Numbered from the stretch's first letter, positions 19,738 to 29,824 are shown. The stretch: 64,000 nt of DNA from CAWAVN01 sp963844315 (GCA_963844315.1 CAWJOC010000026.1:62001-126000); one strand, 5' to 3'. Program-made: numbers and translations. The notes: generated by a model not told the origin, from the sequence alone.

Positions 19738-21159
19738 CTATTTCGACTCGTTGGCTTCCTCCTCCAAACCTCGGAGCAGCAACTCTCGCGGTTCCTTGGC
19801 AAGGCCCTTGGGGTCTTTGCCTGCTTGGGGCTCGGGTTCGTGCGAGAAGCGGAAGCTTCGCAAACGCGGCACGAGGTCGCTGCCTGGTTTCAAACTCTGA
19901 AGAAACATTTCCCACTCCTTCGCTTCCGCCTCCGAAAGCCCTTTCTGCCAGAGGCAATACCTGGCGAGGGCTTGGCCTTCCAGCACGACTTTGCCAAAGC
20001 ATTCGGTTTGAACTTTGACGTTCGGTTCGGACCAAACGGCGTAGCAAACGGCGGGAAACTCCGTGCCATCGGAATCCGCTTCCAAGAGACTGCGGGACCA
20101 TTGCACCTGTTTTTCTTCCGCGTTCCATTGACCATTGGTCATAGTCGGTTCGACAGGCATGTTCACCTTGAGTTCCAAGTGATCCGGCGACATACGGAAC
20201 AATAGGTAGGGAATCATCGGCAATTGCAGCACATCCTGAGGTTCCGGGCGTTTGGCATCGGGCTTGGTGTCTTGTTCCTTCTTCCACGCTTCGAGCAACT
20301 GTTGATACTCCTGGGTTTCTCCGAAATACCCATCGAACGAAGTTTTTAGCTCCTCCAGGCTGCCCAGGAATTTGAGCCGGTCGGGAATCGGCCGATCCTC
20401 CGCGATGCCCATTTTCAATGCGATGAATCGCTGAACGAACTCCAAAAACCTTTTGGGGTCATCGTATTCCACATCCCAGAAAAAACGCGAAAGGACCGGC
20501 AATGGGTCTATGGAAAAATACGACCGTTCAACAAGATATTGCCCAGCCCGGATGAGGAATTCCTCTGTCAAAACGGAGTGCGGATGATGGGAACCTTGAA
20601 TCTGACCGGCGTTTTCGAAAGTCCAAGCCAAGAGGCTCAAGTTTTTGACATCGCGGCGAAATTCGCCATCCAGAAACTTTTTGAGTTCGGGAAAGCCCGG
20701 CTCGTTTTTCAATTCCGATTCCAGCCAACGTGTCAAGTGATTGACGAGTTGATCGCAGGCTTTCATGCGGCTGTCCACATCGGCGAGGAGATCATCGTTG
20801 CCCCGGAACCGTTCGACGTACATCGCCAGCGAACCGAGCGAAGTGTCCCAATGGGTAAACGATCCCTTTCCTCCTACATCCTGCGGCATTTCCCCGGAAA
20901 ATAGGGAGGCGAATTTGTGCTTCTGGTTCAGCTTTTCGGGAACGGCGGCGTTGTATGCCCCCGCGATCTTGTCGAGTTCCTCCTTGGGAAATTCCTGCGT
21001 GTTTTCCGGCTTGTCTCCGCCGCCTCTCCAGACGGTGATTTCCCGCTTGAGGGATTTTCCGTCGGGCGTCAGTTCCACTTCATAATGATTGGACACGCAC
21101 CCGGCAGCGGCCAAAAGGAACATGGACAGAAGCAAGCCATAACAGAATCCACGGGACAT
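19738..21159 (-). CDS. Large predicted lipoprotein, function unknown
   Basis: A 473-residue protein with lipobox LLAAAGC at residues 15-21, so it is probably anchored in the membrane. The body is mostly helical and acidic (LDKIAGAYNAAVPEKL, LGSLEELKTSFDGYFGE); no known motif was recognised. ATG 21159 has GGAGAGAG upstream and leads straight into the lipoprotein signal. It is divergent to the Ppx/GppA gene. An A-rich TAATCCTAATTTTACTCTTA repeat lies upstream. Frame intact. Confidence 0.78.
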   Translation of the reverse strand: MSRGFCYGLLLSMFLLAAAGCVSNHYEVELTPDGKSLKREITVWRGGGDKPENTQEFPKEELDKIAGAYNAAVPEKLNQKHKFASLFSGEMPQDVGGKGSFTHWDTSLGSLAMYVERFRGNDDLLADVDSRMKACDQLVNHLTRWLESELKNEPGFPELKKFLDGEFRRDVKNLSLLAWTFENAGQIQGSHHPHSVLTEEFLIRAGQYLVERSYFSIDPLPVLSRFFWDVEYDDPKRFLEFVQRFIALKMGIAEDRPIPDRLKFLGSLEELKTSFDGYFGETQEYQQLLEAWKKEQDTKPDAKRPEPQDVLQLPMIPYLLFRMSPDHLELKVNMPVEPTMTNGQWNAEEKQVQWSRSLLEADSDGTEFPAVCYAVWSEPNVKVQTECFGKVVLEGQALARYCLWQKGLSEAEAKEWEMFLQSLKPGSDLVPRLRSFRFSHEPEPQAGKDPKGLAKEPRELLLRGLEEEANESK

Positions 21160-21363
21160 GGCGTTCTCTCTCCAAAACTTGTGACAAAACAGCACCGGCA
21201 ACCAGGAGGATGCGCGGACCTGCGGGTTTATTCCCCTCCAATTATTAATCCTAATTTTACTCTTAATCTGTTCTGCAGAATCTCGCTTTGCTTTCCGGGC
21301 GGGTTTTCGCGAAAATGGCCGATTGGAGGCAGAAAACCGCGAGAGGGAGTGGAGGGCTTTGGA

Positions 21364-22957
21364 ATGTCCACGAACGTGGCCGAGCAGCAGGAACGCAAGG
21401 GGGACCGGCGGACGATCCGGCCCGTGGCGGTGATCGATGTGGGCACGACGAGTGTGCGGATGGCCGTCGCGGAGCTTCATCCCGGCGGCGAGGTTCGCCA
21501 TTTGGAATCGCTCACGCGGGCGGTCAATCTGGGAAAGGACACTTTCACCCGAGGCCGGATTTCCAAAGCCACTATGGAAGACTGCGTGAACGTGCTGAAA
21601 AGCTATCGGCAGCTTCTCAAGGAATACGGCATCACCCAAAGTGATCAGATTCGCGTGGTCGCGACCAGCGCCGTCCGCGAAGCGGAGAACCGTCTGGCGT
21701 TTCTGGACCGGGTGTATTCCGCGACGGGACTCGAGATCGAACCCATCGACGAGGCCGAAGTCAGCCGGATCACGTATTTGGGCATTCAGCCGCATTTGAA
21801 AGCCGATACCGAACTCGCGGCGTCCTGCTCAGTCGTCGTGGAAATCGGCGGCGGCTCGACCGAAATTTTGATCGTCCACGAAGGCGAAGTGCTGTATTCG
21901 CATACCTACCGCTTGGGATCGTTAAGGCTGAGAGAGAACGTGGACATCATCCGGGCGACGCGGGCCCAGTCCAAACGGATCATGCGGAGCCAGATTGAGC
22001 AGACCGTGAACGAAGTCATCGAGCACGTCCCCGCCGACCGGGGCACGGTGGAGCTTGTGGCCTTGGGTGGCGATGTGCGGTTTGCTTCTGGGCATCTTTT
22101 GCCCGATCGCGACCCGACCGAACCCGAACTCGCCCGCTTGCCGCTGGATGCCTTGAGCGATTTCACCGACAAGCTCTTGAGCAGTTCCATCGACAATCTC
22201 GCCCGCAAGTACCACATGGGTTTTCCCGATGCGGAAACCGTCGGCCCGGCACTCTTGGGTTATGTGATGTTGGGCCGGGCTCGGGGTGAATCATCTGCTC
22301 GTCAGCGACACGAACCTCCGGGATGGGCTTTTGGAAGACCTGGCAGCGAGCGAATCTTGGACCGATGATTTTCGCGACCAGGTGGTGCGCTCGGCGGTGG
22401 AACTGGGCCGGAAGTTCGATTTCGATGAAGCCCACGGCCTGCACGTCGGCAAGCTCTGCCTGAGTTTGTTCCGCGCGCTGCAAGCGGAACATCAGCTCGA
22501 TTCCCGCTACGAATTGCTCTTGTATCTGTCGGGGCTGCTCCACGAGATTGGCCTGTTCGTCAGCAACCGCTCGTATCACAAGCATTCGTTTTACCTGATC
22601 ATCAATAGCGAACTGTTTGGCCTCGCCAAGCAGGACATGCTGGTGATGGCCCTGATTGCCCGCTACCACCGCCGGGCTTCGCCCAAGCCGATTCACGAAG
22701 GCTATAACACCCTGGACCGCGAACGGCGGATTGCCGTCGCCAAGTTGGCCGCGATGCTCCGCGTGGCCGATGCCCTGGACCGCTCCTACAGCCAACGGGT
22801 GGATGAAATCCGCGTGCAACGGGAGAAGTCCAAACTGGTTATCGAAGTGCCCGATGTGGATGATTTGTCGCTGGAGCAACTGGCCCTCAAGCAGACGGGA
22901 TCCCTGTTCGAAGAAATCTTCGGCATCCCCGTCCTCCTCCGCGGCATCCGCACTTGA
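21364..22957 (+). CDS. Ppx/GppA phosphatase with C-terminal HD domain, one frameshift
   Basis: Exopolyphosphatase/guanosine pentaphosphate phosphohydrolase family: removes terminal phosphate from polyphosphate or pppGpp. The actin-like ATPase fold motifs VIDVGTTSVRMAVAE (near residue 22) and VVEIGGGSTEIL are clear. The second half (YLSGLLHEIGLFVS, HKHSFYLI, ALIARYHRR, ADALDRSYSQRVDEI) is the HD-like domain of long Ppx enzymes. An extra base near 22284 splits the two; corrected length 530 residues, normal for the long form. The choice between polyP and pppGpp cannot be made. Confidence 0.92.
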
Positions 22958-23156
22958 GCCTTCAGGAAATTACCATGGGGACACGATTTGGTTGGCACGC
23001 AACACCTTTAACGATTTATGCGGCTCGTAGTGCTTGAGTTGGTGTTAAGGCTTTGGCGACGTGTTGCTGCGGACGCGATCGGCCAAGGAAATTTGGCACT
23101 TCATTTCCATCCCGCCAACTTCAAAACTTGCAATGGGCTAGTTTTCGGATAGCACC

Positions 23157-24236
23157 TCACTCCGCCACGAACACATCTTTGAGCAAATGCTTCTCAATCG
23201 CGTCGGCCACAAGTTTGTGGGCACGTTCGTTGGGGTGGGCATCGTAAGCGTTGACTTTGAGTCCCTCGGCGATGTGCGGCTCTAGGATCGGTTCCAAATC
23301 GAGCACGGGGATGCCTTCAGACTTACAGAACTCGACCAGCTTCGCATGGGCTTTTTTGAAGGGATAGTCCGGCCCCAAATCGTGCAGGAACGGAAAAATC
23401 ACCAGGCGAAACTCGACCCGGTGGTATTTGCAGTTGTCGTTCAAGCGGGTGAGCACTTCCGCCAGGCGGTCCCAGGCTTCGGTCTCGTAAGAATCGACCA
23501 GGTGCGAAAAGTATCCGCCGCCCGTGGGTCCGGTGGCCTGCATCACGCGAAAATACAGCCAATTGAAAAAATACGTCCGGCGGAACAGCCAGAACTCCGG
23601 CAGGTTTTGCTGCAATCCCTGGAGGGCTTCCTCGGTTCTGGGGTCCAAACCTTCGATGTCGTTCATCATGTAGACGTAAACGACCATGTCCATCTGATTG
23701 CCTTCGGTGAGACTGGCCCAGACCAGGGATTCGATCAGCGTGACTTCATATCCCAACTGCCCCAGATTCGCGACGATGTACTTTCCGGGGTGCGCCTCTT
23801 CCAGCCTTTGGCCGATCAAATCCGTGAACCGGGCGGACATCTCGCTGACGCCATGCCCCGCGGTAAAGCTATCCCCGAAAAAGCAAATCCTCTTGACGCC
23901 TTCGGGAAGCGTTTTGGTGAATTCGGTCTTATCGCGGAACCCGGCTTCGTTTTGGGCTTCATCAATGTGCCGGATGATCCAGCGCTTGGAGATATTGCTG
24001 GCGTTCATCGCGTCGGAGTGATCCACGAACATCGCGAAACACAATTCCAAGCCCGTCAAAAACGCGAAGAGCATCCAACAGGATAGCGCCAGATTCCAAA
24101 GCTTGAGCGATCTCTGCTTGCCCTCTCGCTTGGCCGCTCGGCGTTTGACGAGGAACACCCGGAGCATCACCGCCAGGCCAATCAGCCACGCGATGAATCC
24201 CAAGAGATAATCCCAAGGGGCATAGAAGATCAGCAT
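23157..24236 (-). CDS. Membrane-anchored SGNH/GDSL hydrolase
   Basis: A 359-residue protein with two N-terminal membrane helices (about residues 9-28 and 46-72), then an SGNH hydrolase domain. Block I is FFGDSFTAGHG (Ser nucleophile), block II NLGQLGYEV, block III MMNDIEG and block V DAHPNERAHKL (catalytic Asp/His). Such domains remove acyl groups from lipids or polysaccharides, or act in alginate-type acetylation. The soluble domain probably faces the periplasm. No linked pathway genes. Confidence 0.88.
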   Translation of the reverse strand: MLIFYAPWDYLLGFIAWLIGLAVMLRVFLVKRRAAKREGKQRSLKLWNLALSCWMLFAFLTGLELCFAMFVDHSDAMNASNISKRWIIRHIDEAQNEAGFRDKTEFTKTLPEGVKRICFFGDSFTAGHGVSEMSARFTDLIGQRLEEAHPGKYIVANLGQLGYEVTLIESLVWASLTEGNQMDMVVYVYMMNDIEGLDPRTEEALQGLQQNLPEFWLFRRTYFFNWLYFRVMQATGPTGGGYFSHLVDSYETEAWDRLAEVLTRLNDNCKYHRVEFRLVIFPFLHDLGPDYPFKKAHAKLVEFCKSEGIPVLDLEPILEPHIAEGLKVNAYDAHPNERAHKLVADAIEKHLLKDVFVAE

Positions 24237-24312
24237 TCAAAAACCCTCTGCAACATGCCTTTCCCCGCCTACTGCCTAACGCGGCTTCGCCGCAACCAAA
24301 CAGCTTGAATAT

Positions 24313-24450
24313 GTCCCTTCTCCCCTGGGGGAGAAGGTGGCCGAAGGCCGGATGGACCACCCTTCGGGCGGTGCCCGGACGATATAGAGAAGACGTTGAA
24401 TCTAACTCGTCCCCCTCACCCTAACCCTCTCCCCCCAGGAGAGAGGGGAC
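24313..24450. repeat. Dispersed palindromic repeat, family B (copy 4)
   Basis: Begins GTCCCTTCTCCCCTGGGGGA and ends CCCTCTCCCCCCAGGAGAGA, with the CCGAAGGCCGGATG spacer seen in copy 1. It sits between the SGNH start and the purH stop. Confidence 0.8.
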
Positions 24451-24465
24451 TTATGAGACAGACTC

Positions 24466-26059
24466 TTAATGTTTGAAGTGCCTTCGGCCCGTGAAGATCA
24501 TGGCCATGTTGTGTTCGTTCGCCGCGTCGATGACTTGTTGATCGTTGACCGAGCCGCCGGGTTGGATGACGGCGGCGATGCCCGCCTTGGCGGCTTCATC
24601 CACGCCGTCGCGGAACGGGAAAAACGCATCCGACGCCACCACGCCGCCTCGGCTGCGCTCGCCGGCTTTGTGGGCGGCGATGAAGGCCGAATCCAACCGG
24701 CTCATCTGCCCGGCCCCCACGCCCACGATTTGCCCGCCCTTGGCGAACACGATGGCGTTCGATTTGACGTGCTTACACACCGTCCAGGCGAATTTCAAAT
24801 CGCTAAGCTCCGCTTCCGAGGGCTGGCGGTTGGTGACGGTTTTCCATTCCGCTTCGGGATCCGGGGCTTCATCGCGGGTCTGCACCAACAGCCCGCCCGT
24901 GACCCGGCGGTAATCCCAACCGGCTTCGCGGGGCTGGAGCATCTGGGGGCATTCCATCAGCCGGACGTTCTTCTTCCACTTGGGCCTGGTGGTCAGAATC
25001 TCAAACGCCTCCGGGTCAAAGTGCGGGGCGATGATGGCTTCCACGAAGCGGTTCGGCTCGGACAGCATTTCCGCCGTCGCCTTGTCGACGGGGCGATTGA
25101 AGCCAATGATCGAGCCGAACGCGCTCACCGGATCGCCCGCATAGGCCTTTTCGAAGGCCATCGACAGCGTCTCGCCGATACCGCAGCCGCAAGGGTTATT
25201 GTGCTTGATCACCACGGTGGCGGGATCTTGAAACTCCCGCGCGATGTTCAGGGCCGCATCCAGATCGAGAAGGTTGTTATAGGACAGTTCCTTGCCGTTC
25301 GTTTGCCTCGCGGAGGACAGGCTCGCGGCGGAGGCGTTCCGTTCCACGTACCACGCCGCCTGCTGGTGCGGATTCTCGCCATGCCGTAGCGGCATCGTCG
25401 CGCTGGAAGGTGAGGTTCATCGCCAAAGGAAGCTCTGGTTGCGCGGCGGCTCCGCCGGTCTCTCCGGCGGCGATTTTGGTAAAGTATTCCGCAATCGCCC
25501 GGTCGTAATTCGCCGTCATCTCGAACGCGGCCAGGGCAAGTTCCCTTCGGAAGGATTCCGCAAGCGTCCCGCCCTTTAAGGCATCGAGGATCAGCGGATA
25601 CTGGGAAGGATTCGTCACGACGGCGACATGGGCGTGATTTTTCGCGGCGGAGCGGATCATGCTCGGGCCGCCGATGTCGATGTTCTCGATGGCGTCCTCC
25701 AGCGTCACGCCGGATCGGGCCACCGTCTCCTGAAAGGGATACAAATTGCAGATCACCAGCTCGAACGGAATGATGCCGTGCTCTTTCATCGCGGCGGCAT
25801 CCTCGGCCAGATGCGGCCGGCCCAGGATCGCCCCGTGAACTTTCGGGTGCAGCGTTTTCACCCGGCCTTCCATCATTTCGGGAAAGCCGGTGTAGCTGGC
25901 GACATCGACGACCTTCAGTCCCGCTTCCTCCAAATGCCGCCGCGTGCCGCCGGTGGAAAGGATCTCAAAGCCCAGTTCCGTTAGGCTTCTCACGAAGGGC
26001 ACAAGGCCGTCTTTATTGCTCACGCTGACCAGCGCGCGTCGAGGGTGTGGTGTTGTCAT
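24466..26059 (-). CDS. purH: Bifunctional AICAR transformylase/IMP cyclohydrolase
   Basis: The last two steps of de novo purine synthesis: formylation of AICAR and cyclisation to IMP. The N-terminal MGS-like domain has ALVSVSNKDGLVPFV, STGGTRRHLEEAG, PEMMEGRVKTLHPKVHGAIL and NLYPFQETVA. The C-terminal transformylase has RHGENPHQQAAWY, KHNNPCGCG and AVIQPGGSVNDQQVIDAANE. One extra base near 25395 separates DDA from LRHGENPHQQ; corrected length 530 residues, typical. It stands alone, flanked by family B repeats. Confidence 0.96.
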
Positions 26060-26200
26060 TTGTCAGTGGTCCGTTGCCATTTGTCTTGGGAAATCTGCCT
26101 TCGTTGATTGTAGTGGTCTGGGTGGGTTCCACAACGACGCGGCGAAGGATGCCGAATGAAATTCTTGAGCGACGACCAATCGCACCGATTCTAACGGCCC

Positions 26201-26238
26201 AAACAGAAAACCCTGCTCGATGCGAAGATCAAGCAGGG
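26201..26238 (-). terminator. Rho-independent terminator of the vWA operon
   Basis: Read on the minus strand, CCCTGCTTGA (26238-26229) pairs with TCGAGCAGGG (26220-26211) and is followed by TTTTCTGTTT. It is about 160 bases after the vWA stop and before the purH start, so it probably closes the NrtR-pseudokinase-vWA transcript. Confidence 0.78.
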
Positions 26239-26282
26239 CCATCATTTGCCGAGAGTAGTTGAAAAGGAAATGGTTTTTTCTT

Positions 26283-26360
26283 GTCCCCTCTCCCTTGGGG
26301 AGAGGGCTTGAAACTCTTGTCCCCTCTCCCCTTGGGGGAGAGGGCTAGGGTGAGGGGGAC
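26283..26360. repeat. Dispersed palindromic repeat, family B (copy 5)
   Basis: Two tandem modules GTCCCCTCTCCCTTGGGGAG and GTCCCCTCTCCCCTTGGGGG, the second followed by AGGGCTAGGGTGAGGGGG. It lies between the vWA stop and the minus-strand terminator. Confidence 0.8.
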
Positions 26361-26399
26361 CGATTGCTCAATCGGCCTCCAACTTGAAACAGACACTTC

Positions 26400-27360
26400 T
26401 CAAAACGTCCCCAAGCCGCTGCCTTTGGGAATGGGTCTTGGGGCGACATCGGCGAGGGCCAACGCGACGGCTTCCGCCACGGATTTGTTCGCACCGGCAC
26501 CGTTTAAGTCGGCGGAGAGGTTTTCATACGCCACCGCTTCCTCGGACAGGCCGATGGTGGATGCGATCAGTTCGCTGATGCCCGCCGGGTCTTCGAGCCT
26601 GAGGACGTTCTGACCCAACAGCTCCCGCCAACAGTCCAGAATCTTGGGATCGTTGTAGTAGGAAGTGAGGTTGGGCAGTACGAAATAGATCTCGAATTTC
26701 TCCTGGGCCTCGGCGAGGATTTCGCGGATGGGAATGTCCGCCTGCAAAACGTCGCCGAAGATTTTCTCGACTTCCTTGCGTTTGACTTTCTTGTAAGGCA
26801 TCTCATCGCCGATGATGAAGGCGTAGCCTTTCTTTTGGCGTTTCTCCAGGCAATCCATCGCGGTCTTTGCGGGCCAGGAAATACAGAGCCAGTTCGTAAG
26901 ACTCCATCTGCTGCCCGCCGCCGCCGCCTTCGAGATAAAGATTGTTGAGGTCGTTCTCGATCTCGTTGCCGGATTCGAACTGCCCGACTTGCAAAGGGAC
27001 CAAATCGCAGGTGGCATCGCCGATGGCCCCAATCAAAATCGCGGGGTCATCGAGGTAGCCTTTCCTGAGGCATAGCCCCATCAGCGTGGGCAGGTTCTTT
27101 TGCAAGATGCGCGGGACGGTCTGCATCGATCCCGTCACGTCAAACATCACCGCCACGGGGTTGCTGATGGGGTGGGCGTCGCTGTCGCGGGCCTCGCGCA
27201 CGCCATTCTTCATCAAGGCGGGATTCATCAGTTCGTGAATGCCCGCCTTGACCCGCCGTTCGCGGATGTCTTCATCGTGGCCAAAGGCGGAGCGATTGGC
27301 TTTTCGCAGTTTCGTGGCTCTGGCTCTGTAATGTTCGTCGGACCATCTGGTTCCCCCCAT
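26400..27360 (-). CDS. von Willebrand A-like domain protein, one frameshift
   Basis: Third gene of a minus-strand operon with NrtR and a pseudokinase. MIDAS-like motif VAVMFDVTGSMQ (usual form DxSxS, here DVTGS) lies at about residue 75; AILIGAIGDAT and AFIIGDEMPYKK are later strands of the fold. An extra A near 26858 separates FLARK from TAMDCLEKRQKKG; corrected length 319 residues. AGGAGC lies just upstream of ATG 27360. No membrane segment, so it is cytoplasmic. vWA proteins with kinases occur in Ter-type stress systems; function here is unknown. Confidence 0.82.
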
Positions 27361-27376
27361 GATCGGCTCCTTTCAG

Positions 27377-28364
27377 TTAAGACAATTCGAGAGGGTGAAA
27401 TGTGGGAGGGCCGTAAGAGCGCCTCCAAAATGTGTCCAAATTCCCCGCGGACTTCCCATGCGCTGTTTGACCGCATGGCAGGCGATTCCAACAGGCAACC
27501 TTTAATGAAGCGTGCCATCTTGGGCGGGATATGTTCCGGCAATATGTTCAGCACCGGGTCACCGCCGGCCAGATAGATCAGGCTCTTGGCGGCGAGGTAA
27601 ATATCGACCGAAGGTGTGGCCGGGTGCTTTTTCCGGCACTCCGGCGGATACCAATCCTTAAACCGCTCCGGCACGACTTTGAGCTGCGTGTTCGCTTTCT
27701 CCGCATGAATCCAACCGGCGAGCAACAGCCCATGATTCTCGGCATGAAAGAGCAAATGCGGCGGAAGGATCGCTCCGTGAATCCAGCCTTGCTGATGCAC
27801 AAAGCCCAAGGCTTCCAAGATGCGGTTGAACATCCAACCCAAATGTTTGCCATCCAAGCCGCGATGATGCCGGTCTAAAATCCGCTCCGCCGTGTAATAT
27901 CCATCGCGCCAGGTGTAAGCATTGATGTGCTGCTTCTTGTGTGAAAACGATTCCGCTGGCTCCGGGAAATACTCACCATAGACTTCTTCGCCGCTTTGCT
28001 TCTGTAACAGTTCGAGCAGCGAGAACTCTTTCGCCAAGAGTTGCCCGCCATTCGGAACCCGTGTGATCTTGAGAAGGTATTCCGCATTCCCACTGGTTGC
28101 CTTGTGCACATCGCACAGATCTCCCGAAGCGAAGGATGGGCTGACTTCATAAGTCCGTCTCGGCGAAGCGATGTGCTTTACGATTTGATCGACCTGTTTT
28201 TGCGGGGAAACCGTTTCGTCGGCGACAATCTCTTTCTTCCAAAGTCGCGGAATGTAATCTTGAATCGTGGCGAGCAGCCAAGCCATCACAATCAGGCTGC
28301 CCAAAGTCCAAGCGCCGCTCTCCCAAACGTTGTCGGCTGCCAGGCATTCTAGGATTTCGAGCAT
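27377..28364 (-). CDS. Membrane-anchored Ser/Thr kinase-like protein (pseudokinase)
   Basis: Residues 18-36 (AWTLGSLIVMAWLLATI) are a membrane anchor. A kinase-like fold follows: YLLKITR holds the ATP-site Lys, and WMFNRILEALGFVHQQGWIH matches helix E and the catalytic-loop start. The loop itself reads IHGAILPPHLLF in place of HRDxKxxN, and DFG is replaced by LLAGW, so phosphotransfer is unlikely. PPECRKKHPATPSVDIYLAAKSLIYLAGG resembles the APE/activation and helix F region. One extra base near 27423 gives the proper C-terminus GPPTFHPLELS at 27377, 328 residues. It starts 16 bases after NrtR and ends 16 bases before the vWA start. Confidence 0.78.
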
Positions 28365-28380
28365 GGCGTTTCCTTTCTGC

Positions 28381-29145
28381 TCATCGGCTGCTCGGCTTTT
28401 TGAACCGATAGAGTTCCGCCGGGCGATGGCCCACGTCCGCTTCGAGTTCTCCGGTCGGCACGATCAATCCCGATGCCAAGAGCCGTCTGCGGAAAGAATC
28501 TTTGTTGAACTGTCTGCCTAAAATTGTTTCGTGCAGAGATTGCAGATCCCTCAGCGTGAATTTCGCCGGGAGGAGTTCAAACCCGATGGGGGCGTAATCC
28601 AATTTCCCCCGGAGACGTTTCACGACCAAACCCAAAATCTCTGCATGATCGAAGGCCACGGAGAGTTTGTTCCCTTGCGAATCAAACGCCTCCACCGGGC
28701 CGCCCTTTTCGCCTTTCCAGGCCACTTGGATTGTTACGATCTCGGCGTGCTTGTCTTTCAATTGCTCGCCCGCCAAAACGTTGGCATCGACCAGGGCGTA
28801 ATACGCCACGGTGATGACCCGCGTCCTGGGGTCGCGGTCCACCTCGCCGAAGGTGTAAAGCTGCTCCAAAAAAATGCCGCTTAAACCGACCTTGGTTTCC
28901 AAAACCCTAAAGGCGGCTTGATCGAGGGATTCCCTCATGCCCACAAACCCGCCGGGCAAACTCCATTTCCCCAAACCCGGATGCTCCATGCGGCGAATCA
29001 AAACGGCTTTGAGTTCCGCCCGGTCCACCGTCAAAAGCGCGACATCCACGCTGACCGAAGGGTGCGGATACTGCGAAGCATCGTACTTCGCCAGGAACTC
29101 CTGCTCCTCGGAAGTGATACGCCGCTCGCGGGTCTTTTTTTTCAT
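28381..29145 (-). CDS. nrtR: NrtR-type Nudix-related transcriptional regulator
   Basis: A 254-residue protein: N-terminal Nudix domain (VSVDVALLTVDRAELKAVLI, GKWSLPGGFVGMRESLDQAA) and a C-terminal winged helix (FTLRDLQSLHETILGR, FRRRLLASGLI, GHRPAELYRFKKP), the architecture of NrtR. The catalytic Nudix helix is degenerate: the REUxEE part reads RVLETK, as expected for regulators that bind ADP-ribose or related NAD metabolites rather than cleave them. By family it represses NAD or sugar-metabolism genes; here it heads an operon with a pseudokinase and a vWA protein. Its own promoter carries a palindrome, suggesting autoregulation. Confidence 0.88.
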   Translation of the reverse strand: MKKKTRERRITSEEQEFLAKYDASQYPHPSVSVDVALLTVDRAELKAVLIRRMEHPGLGKWSLPGGFVGMRESLDQAAFRVLETKVGLSGIFLEQLYTFGEVDRDPRTRVITVAYYALVDANVLAGEQLKDKHAEIVTIQVAWKGEKGGPVEAFDSQGNKLSVAFDHAEILGLVVKRLRGKLDYAPIGFELLPAKFTLRDLQSLHETILGRQFNKDSFRRRLLASGLIVPTGELEADVGHRPAELYRFKKPSSR

Positions 29146-29165
29146 GGGCCACCTTATCTACAAGA

Positions 29166-29194
29166 AGCATATATGCAAAATGTATCTAAGTCAA
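29166..29194 (-). promoter_or_regulatory. Promoter and possible operator of the nrtR operon
   Basis: On the minus strand, TTGACT (29194-29189) and TATGCT (29171-29166) are 17 bases apart, a good sigma-70 layout, ending about 20 bases before the nrtR ATG. The perfect palindrome GCATATATGC (29167-29176) overlaps the -10 box, and TAGATA occurs on both sides. An NrtR binding site here is an inference. Confidence 0.6.
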
Positions 29195-29249
29195 GCGGCG
29201 AGTTTTCATTTTTGGTGGTGGAATCGTTTTTTCATTCGCCCAAAGAATC

Positions 29250-29306
29250 GTAGGGTCCGCTGTGCGGACCACAATGCGTTAACATGCTCCGCACGGCGGA
29301 CCTTAC
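29250..29306. repeat. Inverted repeat between MGMT and nrtR
   Basis: GTAGGGTCCGCTGTGCGGAC (29250-29269) pairs with the 21-base arm 29286-29306 (three mismatches) around a 15-base loop. It lies just past the MGMT stop. Confidence 0.75.
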
Positions 29307-29314
29307 ATCTCGCG

Positions 29315-29824
29315 TTATGCACTGCCTTCCAAGGCCAAGAGTTGTTTTTTGAACGCCACGCCCCGGGGAGCGGAGAACCCGCCCAAACTCCCTGCGGACC
29401 CCACCACGCGATGGCAGGGAATGATTAAGGGAATGCGGTTTTGGGACATCACGCTGCCCACCGCGCGGGCGGCTTTGGGCGAACCCGCACGGGCGGCCAA
29501 CTCTCCATACGTCAAGGTGTGTCCATAAGGCACTTTCCGCAGTTCCGTCACAACCCGCTCTTGGAAGGCGGTCATCGGCGGCAATTCCACTTCAAATTCC
29601 GAAAAGTCCGTGACTTCTCCACCGGCGTAGGATTCCAATAAACGGCGGAACATGGGAGACCAATCGTTTTCCAGGAATTCCCCGTCGCTGGAGGCCGAAA
29701 TCCGCTGCCAAACTTCGTTCGCGGAGGAATGTCCAAACACCAATTGCCGCACCCGATTCTCCCGCCCGACCAGGCCCATCCAGCCGATTTCGGTGGAAAA
29801 CACCGCAATCTCCGGCATGGACAT
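29315..29824 (-). CDS. ogt: Methylated-DNA-[protein]-cysteine S-methyltransferase
   Basis: Suicide repair enzyme that moves the alkyl group from O6-alkylguanine to its own Cys. The acceptor motif is IPCHRV (in LIIPCHRVVGSAGSLGGF), preceded by the DNA-binding helix-turn-helix GELAARAGSPKAARAVGSVM. Length 169 residues, normal for the bacterial form. The start at 29824 is chosen because AGGAG lies six bases upstream; earlier ATGs at 29854 and 29887 lack this. It belongs to a different transcription unit from nrtR. Confidence 0.93.
   Translation of the reverse strand: MSMPEIAVFSTEIGWMGLVGRENRVRQLVFGHSSANEVWQRISASSDGEFLENDWSPMFRRLLESYAGGEVTDFSEFEVELPPMTAFQERVVTELRKVPYGHTLTYGELAARAGSPKAARAVGSVMSQNRIPLIIPCHRVVGSAGSLGGFSAPRGVAFKKQLLALEGSA

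Noticed and set aside
24469..25389. 306-residue plus-strand frame
   Set aside because: It is antisense to purH and mirrors its length; the purH motifs are unmistakable.
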